Shown piece by piece: positions 34,374 to 44,254 of a stretch of DNA of 64,000 nt. This stretch comes from Cercophora sp. LCS_1 (taxonomy: Eukaryota; Ascomycota; Sordariomycetes; Sordariales; Lasiosphaeriaceae). The DNA lies in assembly GCA_036250225.1 (NCBI GenBank), contig JAPZLL010000019.1, positions 620,001 through 684,000 on the forward strand. The letters are read 5' to 3'. Position 1 is the stretch's first letter. The number at the start of each line of letters is the position of its first letter. The translations under genes were made by a program, and so were the position numbers. The notes beneath the pieces are model-generated. The model saw nothing but the letters and a program-made list of their open reading frames with translations, was not told where the DNA came from and made no database searches.

Positions 34374-35466
34374 ATGCACAGCAAGGTCGTTATTATCGGC
34401 TCCGGGCCGGCCGCCCACACAGCCGCCATCTACCTGGCCCGCGCCGAGCTGAAGCGTATGTTGACCGTCCGAGACGAAAACAAGCCGATGCTGACAATGG
34501 GTCGACAGCCGTCCTGTATGAGGGCTTCCTCGCGAACGGCATCGCGGCCGGCGGCCAGCTCACGACGACAACCGAGGTCGAGAACTTCCCCGGGTTCCCC
34601 GATGGCATCATGGGGCAGGAGTTGATGGACAAGATGCGCGCGCAGTCGGAGCGCTTCGGCACCCAAATAGTCAGCGAGACAGTGGCCAAGCTGGATCTCT
34701 CGTCGCGGCCCTTCAAGTATGCGACCGAGTGGTCGCCGGATGAGGAGCACACGGCCGACGCCATCATCCTCGCGACCGGTGCGTCGGCCAAGCGCCTCGG
34801 CCTCCCGGGCGAGGACAAGTACTGGCAAAATGGCATCTCGGCCTGCGCGGTGTGCGACGGTGCCGTGCCGATTTTTAGGAACAAGCCGCTGGTGGTCATT
34901 GGTGGCGGTGACTCGGCCGCCGAGGAGGCCATGTTCTTGACCAAGTACGGCAGCCACGTTACGGTGCTTGTGCGGAGAGACAAGCTTCGGGCCAGCCCTA
35001 TTATGGCCAAGAGGTTATTGGAGCACAAGAAGGTGACTGTGCGGTGGAACACGGTCGGTGTTGAGGTCAAGGGTGACGAGAAGGGCTTGATGAGCCACAT
35101 GGTTGTCAAGAACGTCAAGACCGGCGAGGAGGAGACTCTCGAGGCAAACGGTCTGTTCTACGCTATTGGCCACACCCCGGCGACTGCCTTGATCGCTGGG
35201 CAAATCACCACGGATGAGGATGGCTATGTTATCACGAAGCCGGGCACCACGACGACCAGCGTGGACGGTGTTTTTGCTGCCGGCGATGTCCAGGACAAGA
35301 GGTATCGCCAGGCGATTACCAGCGCAGGTATGTTTGTCCCTTTTGATCTGTGGACCACTCTAACCGTCATATTGTAGGCACCGGTTGCATGGCTGCGCTT
35401 GAGGCGGAAAAGTATATTGAGGATCTCGAGGCTAAGGCCGAAGAGGCGAAGAAGGGCAACCTCTGA
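34374..35466 (+). CDS. TRR1: Thioredoxin reductase (low-Mr type)
   Basis: Three exons: 34374-34455, 34509-35327 and 35378-35466; 329 residues, close to the ~320-335 usual for fungal low-Mr enzymes. FAD motif VVIIGSGPAAHTAAIYLARA at the N-terminus, the redox dithiol CAVC (residues ~143-146, SACAVCDGAVP), NADPH motif VVIGGGDSAAEEA, and the C-terminal FAD motif GVFAAGDVQDKRYRQAI are all present. It reduces thioredoxin with NADPH; the Neurospora orthologue is cys-9. The start used is the conserved MHSKVVIIGSG. The frame is open far upstream without an ATG, so a longer transcript with a 5' exon could add a mitochondrial targeting sequence. A donor in codon 28 and phase-1 introns fit perfectly. Confidence 0.94.
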
Positions 35467-36166
35467 GACGAAGCATCATTGATAAAGCGTTATGTTAGAG
35501 CCTATGTTCCACTATACCCCGTTGTCATAGCACCTGGATAGCACCTGGATACTTTACTCAACAAAGTCTAACAATCTTGTCGCTGGCGAACCCGTGGGAT
35601 TTTTGATGGACTGCCAATCTCAGAACCGCTATCCGGGGCCGGGGGACCGGGACTTTGGGGGTCTTAGCGCCGATCAACGCCGGCAATTTGCCGATCCTGG
35701 ACGCCAAAGCCCGATTTCTACTCAGGTGACCACGCGCTGCGCAACGGTGAGCATCGTGGCTTGGTTATCTCTCGGCTGGGAATTAGCGAGTCATCTTGCG
35801 GCGACAGAAAGCGGCAGGCAAAGACGCCGGTTGCTCTGGATGCGGGCATCTCTTTGGCTTGTTGTTTCTGCAGTTTGGCCAATGCAGCGGCTGTGGCGAA
35901 TGAGCTTGCCCGCGGCACTCAAAAAAGCAATCCCAGCTTGCCAACCATGACTGCCCGATACCATTTGATGATGTGAGGTAGCTCCATCCCTTGCTTTGTT
36001 AGCTAAGCCAGCCCCTTTATTACCGACCCCGCTGCTCCCGCTCCAGCTCTTCTCTCTTCCCATCTCTCATTTGCCATTTTCCATTTTCCATCTTCCATCT
36101 TCCATCACAGACAGCACAGAGAGCACAGAGAGCACAGAGAGCATCCAGTCAACACAATCCATCAAA
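35467..36166. other. Intergenic with pyrimidine-rich and GAGCACA repeats in the 5' UTR
   Basis: No gene seen. Just upstream of the next start are TTCCATCTTCCAT-like repeats (36074-36106) and an AGAGAGCAC repeat in three copies (about 36113-36143); both probably belong to its promoter or 5' UTR. Confidence 0.5.
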
Positions 36167-36538
36167 ATGCCCAAGGACTACTCGTACAACGGTCATGGCA
36201 CCAACAGCCAGGTATCTCTCCATCGCGCCACACATAAGGACGAAACTAACAGCATAGGGCAACCACTACTGCTCCCGCGACTACGGCAACGGGTCCAACT
36301 CGTACCACTACTCCAACAGGTGAGTTTTTTTTCCCTTCACAATGGTTTGTCGTTTGTAGCTGACGTTTGTAGCAACGGCTCGTATTACTATTCCAACCCC
36401 GACGGCTCAACCTACTACAATAACGGCAGCGGTGGTTCCACTTTCACCTCGCCTAGTGGGAATAGCTATTCCTCGGGATATGGCTCTGGTAGCTCGGGCA
36501 GCTCCGGCTCGGGGTCGAGCTCGGGGTCGAAGAAGTGA
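36167..36538 (+). CDS. Tiny Tyr/Ser/Gly/Asn-rich protein, function unknown
   Basis: Three exons: 36167-36211, 36258-36319 and 36373-36538, with introns of 46 and 53 nt; 90 residues. The spliced protein has a patterned N-terminal half of Tyr, Asn and Ser (YSYNGHGTNSQGNHYCSRDY, SYYYSNPDGSTYYNN) and a Ser/Gly tail ending in basic residues (SGSKK). There is one cysteine, no signal peptide and no membrane segment. The internal motif YYYSNPDGSTYYNNGSGGST repeats the pattern Tyr-x-Asn, suggesting a self-associating or cell-wall/disordered protein, which is only a guess. The two splice joins both restore the repeat pattern and a decayed sister copy lies 400 bp downstream with the same exon structure, supporting the gene model. 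I do not recognise a named family. Confidence 0.75.
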   Translation: MPKDYSYNGHGTNSQVSLHRATHKDETNSIGQPLLLPRLRQRVQLVPLLQQVSFFSLHNGLSFVADVCSNGSYYYSNPDGSTYYNNGSGGSTFTSPSGNSYSSGYGSGSSGSSGSGSSSGSKK

Positions 36539-36950
36539 GGTCGTGCGTTTATGAGTTTGGGATGCGGCACCCGGAAGGGAGGATATGGCGGGCAAGCATG
36601 AGCTAGGAGGAGGCAGATAATACTACTTGCCTACCGGACCAACTCATGGGACGTGACAAGCTCTGTGTTGTTCATTCCCATCTTGAGTGTGAATGACGCC
36701 GAAACTGCAGCTGTCGGGCCACCCTGACCTGACTCCTTTGTCCTCTTGCATGAAATACGCTTGTGCCCTGTACGTGATATGATACCGACGTCGTTGCACG
36801 TCGAATGTTGGCTTCCTTATGCCGGGATTGCAGAGTCTTCTCGTGGACGGGTTATTTGAGGAAGTATTTAATCTTGTGTTCCCCCCATCCCCTTTCGCTT
36901 CTTGCAACTTCTCAGTCATTTTCCTTGACCCATCTTGACATAAGAGCTCT

Positions 36951-37251
36951 GGTACCAGCTCTCAGGTGAGTTTCTGTGTCCGCGCGTGCCCGTGAGTTAC
37001 TGACATAAACTGGGCAACCATTGCTGCTCACGCGACTATGGCAACGGATCCAACTCGTATCACTACTCCCAGGTTTGTTTGCTTTGAGCTGACCGAGCAC
37101 AGAATTGACCAAGGTATCCAGTGACGGGTCGTGTCGCTACTCCAACCCCAACGGTTCGACATACCGCAATGACGGCAAGGGCGGATCGACGTACACCCCG
37201 CCCAGCGGTAATTCCCAGTCGAGCTCGTCCAGCTCGAGCACCGAATCCTAG
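36951..37251 (+). pseudogene. Decayed tandem copy of the Tyr/Ser-rich small gene
   Basis: Three exon-like blocks (36951-36965, 37013-37072 and 37122-37251) correspond one-to-one with the exons of the gene at 36167. They encode GNHCCSRDYGNGSNSYHYS, then DGSCRYSNPNGSTYRNDGKG and an SSSSSSST tail. The block matching exon 1 has no start codon and an in-frame TGA 5' of it, and the first intron's acceptor AG is TG (37011-37012). Both defects suggest the copy no longer works, unless a different first exon and acceptor are used. The stop is intact, so decay may be recent. Confidence 0.65.
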
Positions 37252-37428
37252 CCCGTTATCCTAGGCTCGCTTCTGCAATTTCCTCCCGATAACAGCAAGT
37301 AACGCATTCCCACAGTGGAGGGGGGAAGTCAGGTACAATGCCATAGTCGACACATCAATCCGCAGATGTATGTGTATATCTGTATATATCCATCCCATCA
37401 AGCACAAACTGCCAGATGGACAACCACG

Positions 37429-37938
37429 TCAAACAGACACACCAAACCCCAAAACCGCACCAACCACCAACATCCCCGCCCTCCCCAAATTCAACACCCC
37501 CCAATGATCAACCAACCACCGGCTCCCCACATCCTTGACCCACACCTTCTCCTCACTCTCCGCAACGACATCCTTCGCTCGCGCCTCGATCCGGTCGTTG
37601 GTCCCCATCATGACAACCTTGGTATACGGCATGATCCCGAGCGTCAACACCCCCGCAGCTAGATACGCCTTGCCAACCGCATTCTGCAGCCCCACACGTG
37701 ATGCGAGAAGGAAGTACCCCGTTGATGTGATGACGGTCAACGGGATCATGGTGTGTTTGCCTTGGTGGTAGGTGTTGACCCATTGTCGGAGCATGAGGGG
37801 GACGGGCGACTCGAGGAGGCGGGGGACGACGAAGACGGAGAGGGAGGCCGAGGCGCCGGTCAGGATGCCGGAGAGGAGGAGGGTCGTGAGTTTGAGGGCT
37901 TGGAGGGAGGAGAGGGGGTTTGGTTTCGAGAGTGACAT
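37429..37938 (-). CDS. DUF1772 (anthrone-oxygenase-like) membrane protein
   Basis: A single exon of 169 residues. Four hydrophobic segments are visible: LTTLLLSGILTGASASLSVF (~17-36), MIPLTVITSTGYFLLASRV (~64-82), AYLAAGVLTLGIMPYTKVVM (~90-110), and a C-terminal one (AGMLVVGAVLGFGVSV). The arrangement, with a polar charged loop (NDRIEARAKDVVAESEEKV) between the third and fourth, matches DUF1772, a family that includes small anthrone oxygenases of polyketide pathways as well as many proteins of unknown role. There is no polyketide synthase nearby, so a biosynthetic function is not supported here. The start is the ATG before SLSKPNPLSS; an upstream in-frame extension is basic and lacks family character. 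Confidence 0.8.
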   Translation of the reverse strand: MSLSKPNPLSSLQALKLTTLLLSGILTGASASLSVFVVPRLLESPVPLMLRQWVNTYHQGKHTMIPLTVITSTGYFLLASRVGLQNAVGKAYLAAGVLTLGIMPYTKVVMMGTNDRIEARAKDVVAESEEKVWVKDVGSRWLVDHWGVLNLGRAGMLVVGAVLGFGVSV

Positions 37939-39370
37939 TTTGTTGTCTCTTTCATTGGTGAAATCTGGCTTAGCAGAAGGGTTGGGTTGATGAGTCCAGT
38001 TTGGTGAGCGTTGAAATGGTGTTGATAGGAATGAGCGATTGGAGTGGGCAGGTGCGCAACGGCAATGCAACGTTGACGTCGGTCTGGACCGTGAATGTGG
38101 GGGGGGGGAGAGACGGGAGCTGCGGCGAATGAAAACGTGGGGAATTCCGTTGCGCCCGCCACGACTTGTTGCTTAGCAACGCTCCGATTGGTTAAACAAA
38201 CCCCTTTACAATGCCGTCTCACGGCTAACGACAGCGTCAAAGCTGGAAGACCTGCTGCGATGAAAAGAGTGTCGGTGAAAGCTGGGATCTAGGTTTGACA
38301 TTGGGAAGCATGACCGCAACTGGCTGCGTGATCGTTCAGCCCTGAGGAGGACGTGGTTTTCGCTGTCCGGGAGCAGAACGAGTCGCTGTTCGGTGGACGT
38401 TGGGAATGATCTTGCCATAAACCTCTGCATACAGCTCTTCTCGACTCAACAAAAGCCGTTTAGATGAATTCGTGCAATAAAACATTACTACTCTCGAAGT
38501 TGTCGTGCACCTTCCCTCCGCGTGTGGAAGCAAGATGGCAAAAAAAAAAGCAAAAGCTCAGGCCCGGTTCGACCCTTGAAACTGGTGACCACGCCACCTA
38601 GTAGGAATCGAACCCGGGACCTTACGAAGACCGCGCAACGGTTTCTGGCTGGCTGTGTGAACAAGGCGATGCCCACTACCGCTCGGCCAAGACGTCCTTC
38701 TTGGTGAGTCCAACTTGACAATTTGTCTCCTCTGGGGACTTATATGGTTCCTGGCCCTGCGCGGGGCTCATTCGGAAATTCTATTATTTTTTTTCGGCAC
38801 AAATCTCGCCTGGATGCCCAGTTTGCGCATCGTCAAGAGGCAGTCTCCACGTTTTTGGATCCCAGAACTTGGACTTATTAACTCCTCGCCCTGCATACCC
38901 AACCCCGCCGACCAGGTGCCGGGCTGAACCTTCCTGAACGACGATTGTAGGCGCCTAAGTGACAAGCTTGGACATATTTTACCAGTCTCCAACCCCTTCA
39001 ATGGACATAACAGAGGTGGAGATTGTGATTACATGCCGCCCAACACTAGGTGGGTTGTTGGGGATGCCTCTGAGCGGCCAGCATAGGCGTCGGCATATAC
39101 ATACTATACCTTTTCGACTCTGTCACATGGTATTTCCAATGCCCCCTAGGGTCTAAGAAAGAATTATCGATGGGTCGTGAGAACAGGCGTAGACGTCAAG
39201 ACAAATGCAAAACACACCACAATCATGGGACATATGTTTCTCATGGCGCTGGATTTAGCCCTGACCAGTGTGCGGTCAGGGGCCCTCGCTACAGCAAGCA
39301 CAAGACTACCCGCCGACCAAGCCGGCCACCAAGTCTCCTTCCCGCCACCAACTATCTAAGCCTCACCGGC
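37939..39370. other. Intergenic 1.4 kb containing a tRNA-like locus
   Basis: Apart from the tRNA-like locus at 38550-38697 on the minus strand, no gene or repeat is evident. The + strand frames through the tRNA-like locus are chance. Confidence 0.5.
38550..38697 (-). other. tRNA-like locus with Pol III boxes and T10 tract
   Basis: On the minus strand an A box (TGGCCGAGCGG, complement of 38679-38689) and a B box (GGTTCGATTCC, complement of 38604-38614) are 64 nt apart, as in a class II tRNA. The acceptor, anticodon and T stems do not pair, so no amino acid can be assigned. A run of ten T follows the locus on that strand (A run at 38540-38549), a good Pol III terminator. A tRNA pseudogene or SINE is likely. 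Confidence 0.45.
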
Positions 39371-41729
39371 TTAAGGCAAGCCCGGCAGGCGGTTGTCCAT
39401 CGCCCGGCCCAAGTTATCCAGGCCGGCCAGGGTGGCCAGGGCCGGACCATGAAGGTCCAGGAGGACCCCGGACTTGCCGAGGTCTTCCACAGGCCAGGCC
39501 GCCTTCTGACCCAGCCCCAGGTCCTGGTTCCCGACGAACCAATCCTCAACGGCCGGCGCTACCACCGCCGCCTCGTACCACCAGCGCAGCTCGCCTGGTG
39601 CCCCCACGTCCCCCGCCTGCCAGTCCACCGCCGCTGCCTTCACCCGGCCACCGCCATAGTCCTTGGCGGTTCTGAGCTTGAGCTGCTCCACTTCGGTGAC
39701 CTCCAGGGTGGCCCTGGAGTCGGTGCTGGCATAGCGCCAGGTGGTGTTGGCGCGCACGTTGCCAATGGTGACGCCGAATTTGGCAACCAGATCGAAAAAC
39801 AACCTGTTTGCTTCCTTGTCGCTATTTTCGTGTCAGTCAAAGTTGGGTCCTGGTACATGACAGTACGTACAGAATGCGGAGACTCTTCAGGAGGTCCCGG
39901 GCAAAATCTCCAAACTTCTCCTCCAGAGCCTGGGGCTCATGCTGGGTCAGGACAATCTGCAAATCCTAGTTGCGGCGAAGCCCATGAACGTGGACGGCAT
40001 TGTAGAAGTCAATGCCGGCCCCCGAAACGCGATGGAGGCTGTACCAGAAGGCATTCTCCGCCCCAAGGTCCTTGATCTTGACAACGAATTCAGTGCCGTC
40101 GCTGCCCTTGCAGAAGAACCAGTAGACGATGTCAGTCTTGCCCTCGAGTGGGCGCTCGTTCCATATCTCCCTATTCTGAGTCTTGCACCTGAGCATGCCG
40201 TTCAACATGTCTGGGCCGTGATTGGTCAGGACCTTGGTAAAGTGCGAGGGAGCCTCGGAGTTGCCGTAGTGCTTGTTCAGCATGCGGACCATGTCCGACT
40301 GGTAGGTCTCCTTGGCCAGTGACGCGTACTCCTTGGGGACGTGAACGAGCAGAATACGACCAAACTCGGCACGCAAGCTGAGTTTGCCTCTGAGATACGG
40401 CCCGTGAACAGCCATCGCACCAATGGCCGTGTCAAGGTCACCGAAAGCAGGGCAGTCGTTGTCGACTTGGATGGTCTCGCGCTCGCCGACAGCGAGGGGC
40501 GTATCGCTGTCAATCGAGAAGCCAGCATCAGATCCAGCCCATATACTTCCCACGTCCGACTCAGGACCGGGAAGAACAGCGGAGGTAGTCGCCTCAGTGG
40601 TCTGGCTCGCAGTCATGTCGGTGCCATTGGCCGTAGAATCCGTCAGCCAGTTTCCAACCGCAGCAGGGATCGATTGGCGATTATCCTGGATACTCAGGAT
40701 GGTGTTCAAAACGCCGGGGGGGCTGCCTGGAGTGTTATTCTTCGGAGGCGCGACAACGTCGGCCTGGTCCTTGTAAGAGACCTCGGGACGCAAGCGAAGT
40801 CGATCCACCTTCCAGGTGTCCATGTTCGGACGAACCACCTCAGGGCCACAGAGCGGCTCGTGATTTCCAGTCACGTTGTTGTACTCGCGAAGACGGATGG
40901 AAAAGATGATGTCACCATCACGAAGAGCCTTGTACCGGGATTGGAGAATCTCGTCCGAGGAAACACGTGCGGGATCCATGATTGTAGCCTCGGCCAAGTT
41001 GGATGTGATGTGCCTGACAACGCGGCAATCGGCAAGGACCTGGGGCTTCACGACCTCCTTGTAGTTGTCGATGTACAGAATGTGTTGCTGACTGGGTGTA
41101 GGGAGAGCCTATTTGTGTCAGTATGGGAAAACAAAATGTGCGATTGACGTGTTACTTGCATGGTAAGCTGCGAGGGTGTCGAGTCGAGCCTGAGTCTCTT
41201 TCAGGGCTTCATCATTGGTGGCGCTAAGCTGGAACTCCTTCTTGTTGGAGGGGTTGACCAAGATCTGGACATCGAGCTCCTTCTCCAAGCTGTTCAGGTC
41301 GGTCTTTTGGAGGGCGGCGTCAATGGACTTGTTGTTGCCACCGTTGGGGAGCGCCCAGGTTGCATAATGGTCGAAGTTGACAGTCTGGCAGGCCGCGCTC
41401 TTCATTCTGATGGCCAAGTTGGCGAGACCGTCACCAATATGATGGAGCTCGCGTATCTTGGCGGCAGCATTGGTGAGCATGTCGAAAATAGCATTGCGGT
41501 ACACCTGAGGGCACGTGGCCTTGATACAATTCTGCTGATGCTCATACTTGAAGGTTGCAGTGATCTGTCAAATGTGGGTAAGCATGGCAAGGTAAGTTGG
41601 GGACATAGGCAAGTGACTTACACCAGCAGTAGCTGCGGCTTTGTCAATATTGACCAAGAGCAGACGGGTCTCTTCCAGGCTGAAGCCATGGATGTCGGTC
41701 AAGGTGACGGTAACCGTGTTGCCGTCCAT
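39371..41729 (-). CDS. Unrecognised conserved-looking protein, four exons, with GC-AG intron and an in-frame TAG
   Basis: Exons 41729-41622, 41564-41160, 41108-39871 and 39821-39371. The first 36 residues (MDGNTVTVTLTDIHGFSLEE) join to ITATFKYEHQQNCIKATCPQ. The second intron (41109-41159) has donor GCAAGT rather than GT; only this keeps AAYH/ALPTPSQQHILYIDNY in frame. Exon 3 contains TAG at 39966-39968 after HVHGLRRN, yet the same frame continues with sensible sequence (DLQIVLTQHEPQALEEKFGD), crosses a normal GTACGT...TAG intron and runs another 150 codons. Either a 39-nt intron (39957-39995, donor GTCCAC) removes the stop, or the gene carries a nonsense mutation. About 730 codons in all. Two segments look folded: ~45-170 and 430 to the end, with an acidic, Ser-rich linker between. 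I do not recognise the family and assign no function. A ~70-bp tandem repeat lies upstream. Confidence 0.65.
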
Positions 41730-44254
41730 TATGAAGATTGGTCGGTAGAAGTCGGTGAACGTTGGTTGCAGAAAGGGAGAGCCGTAACAAAAGGGGAAGA
41801 CAAACCGGTGTAACCCAAAGAATGCTTGCCAATGTTGCGGAGGTGAGTGAAGGCGAGTCGGTGTAAGCCGATGGATGCTTGTCAATCAGAAGAGGGGCCG
41901 TGGTAAAGGAAGGTAAAGAAAGACAAGTCGGTGTAAGTGGGTGGCTGTCTTTCGCTACAGAGGTTACCTTGGGGTGGGTCGTTGAGTGTGAAGACAAATC
42001 GGTGTAAGCCGATAATATCTTCAGCCCGGCCGAGAAGTGGAAGGGTTGTGACAAGAGGTGAAGGCCAGTCAGTGTAAGCTTGGAAGCTGTCTCGAGACTG
42101 GGAGGTGCATGTGGCAAAGGAAAAAGAAGCAAGACCGTTTGCGGGACCAGTGGACGAATAAATACTTCAACTGACAGGGCCCGTGCACGACCGCAAACAC
42201 TGAAGACAACAGTTTCGGGCGAAAAGAGAGGCTGTTTTCTAGTATGTAGAGGTCAGGCGGGAGAAAATCCCCGATCTGGCAACTACTAGAGGAAGGTACG
42301 GTGTTGGCCCGAGCGCCACACAGCTCCCTTATCGACGACGGTGACGTCTTATCGTGGGGAGACGCGTGGATGGGCACGTCTGGACAGGCTGACAGAGCAA
42401 GTCGAAAGAAAGGAGCAATCTTGTTCAGGTTGTGTGGTCCGAGCCAGGACGGAAGACGGCCCACCAAGCCCAGCACGCATCCCATTCACGCTTTGGCCAT
42501 ACGCGTGTACTGCACACTCTTCTCGCCATGGGGATGGGGATGGGTTCCAAAGCATTTGAGGTGTCGTTGGTGCCGTCTTGATGTTGTGCTGGCTGGAGAA
42601 CCAGCACTTGGTCTTGTTTGTGCTCTGCTTGGGGGAGACACACAAACGCGTCCTGAACACTGAGTGACCCGATCCGTTTCAGGAGAAGGCTAGTTGTGTT
42701 GATCCGTCGTGAGCTCCTTCTTTAATAGCCGGCGACTCTCTATATGGCCAGTTAGATGGTGGGTACATATGTATAGAGCTGTTTTTGGCCGGTGTTGATC
42801 CTTGTGATGGAATGTCAACATTGTCTGTGTACCCCTGTTCAGGGGCTGAATAAACACCAAAGCCATCTTGAGTCACCGTGATGCTGTGCAAGTGGGAGAG
42901 CATGGTGTCGAGTTGAGCTCAGTCTTCTTTGGCTAAGCTTGTGGGGTATCGCCATCGTCGTTGGCTGGGGACATCGGGTATTGTATCGCAGGGGCCTCTT
43001 GACGTTGTGCGGTTCTGGACGGAGAGAAGGGTGAACGGATGTTCCGGGGTGTCTCGAAACACTGTTGAGATCGGTTTGACTGGGTGAAGGGTGTTAAATT
43101 CGTTTGTTTGCGTACGCCATTGTCATTGACGGCTTGCAATGGCCTGTCAACAAACCCCTGAATCGACCAATACAGACCGGATTGTTGTCGGAACTTGGGT
43201 TCTCCTGGGGCTTCCCTTGGTACGTCGCCTCCTTGACAATACCACTCGTTCATAGATAGACGATAGGAGAGGCCTGTGCCGACGGGTTATCCCTATTCGT
43301 GTTGACATTCTCGGCCTTGATAGAAATAGCTTGGTAGTGGTGGATGGCGATCAAGGAGATGGCTGAAGTTTTGGTTTAGAAATGCGAACACGCTTGGTCC
43401 CTTTGCCGTAACCGACCGACATGTAATCAGGAGCTATACAGGCATATCTCCCGTCGACGAAAGAGGCATTGACGAAGTGAAGAAATCATTTTTTTGAAAA
43501 GAGATCGATCGCCGCCCGCTTGGACCTGTCCTATCCTCACGCAAGGTGGTGAAAACACTTGTCTTCTCACAGTTAGCACATCCTCAATTCAACGCGACTT
43601 ACGTCGCCACCACCATCGGAACAAGGGGCCAACGGAGTGATCTCAATTCAGCAACACTATGTACAGAGCCACACCTGGGGCTTGAGATCTCAGCCAGACA
43701 TCAAAAATACACCAGACCATCCAAACAGCAATCTTGATCTTCGTCCCTTCACACAGCCGGTAAAGCCCAAACTCCGACCCAATGGAGAGTCCACCAAAAG
43801 GGGCAAAAAGGAAGCCACACAAACTAGCCAGCCTAAACCACCAAGACCCCCACGAGAGCGAGAGTCCGTAGAAGATTAACAAACAGAAAAAAAAGGTAGG
43901 TATCCAGTCCAGAGCGTCATGAAAAAGACTGCCTGATGAAGAAAAGAAAAGAAAGCCGCTCTCTCGTCTTTGCTCCGGAGAACAAAAAAGACAAACGAGA
44001 CAAAAAAAGCCAAGTGTGCCTAGCTCCATGTCATTAATGAGAAACCACCCGAAAGCCATTTCTATACCCATATTCCCGGTTGGCTGATTTTTTGGTGTCC
44101 CTTGGTGGTCGTTATGTATGGTCGTTACAATGTAAACAGGAGCGGAATGGTGAAACAAAGAAACGGGGGAATCGCCGGCCCTATCGGGCAAAAGGTTGGT
44201 CCAAACAATGTCGTCGATCCATCATCCCTCCGGGAGTCGCAAAATGCTGCGTTG
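41730..44254. other. Intergenic 2.5 kb with upstream tandem repeat
   Basis: The first 350 bp hold the degenerate ~70-bp tandem repeat. Minus-strand frames at 42679-42903 and 42933-43253 read like possible small exons but cannot be spliced together convincingly. The right part (43.5-44.25 kb) is probably the 3' UTR of SHE3. Confidence 0.45.
41800..42080. repeat. Degenerate tandem repeat, ~70-bp period, five units
   Basis: The core CGGTGTAA or a near copy begins at 41806, 41859, 41929, 42000 and, as CAGTGTAA, at 42070. Spacings are 53, 70, 71 and 70 bp. Most units share GACAAGTCGGTGTAAGCC followed by GCTTGTC-like sequence. The array begins ~75 bp 5' of the start codon of the unrecognised minus-strand gene, so it sits in its 5' UTR or promoter. 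Confidence 0.7.

Noticed and set aside
39170..40075. 301-codon + strand frame
   Set aside because: Antisense to the last exons of the unrecognised minus-strand gene, whose frame crosses an intron coherently.
42679..43253. Two adjacent minus-strand frames that might be one spliced gene
   Set aside because: No GT...AG pair joins them in frame, and neither contains a known motif.
43643..44191. 182-codon minus-strand frame rich in Phe, Trp and Leu
   Set aside because: It lies in the likely 3' UTR of SHE3 and looks like a chance frame produced by A/G-rich + strand DNA.
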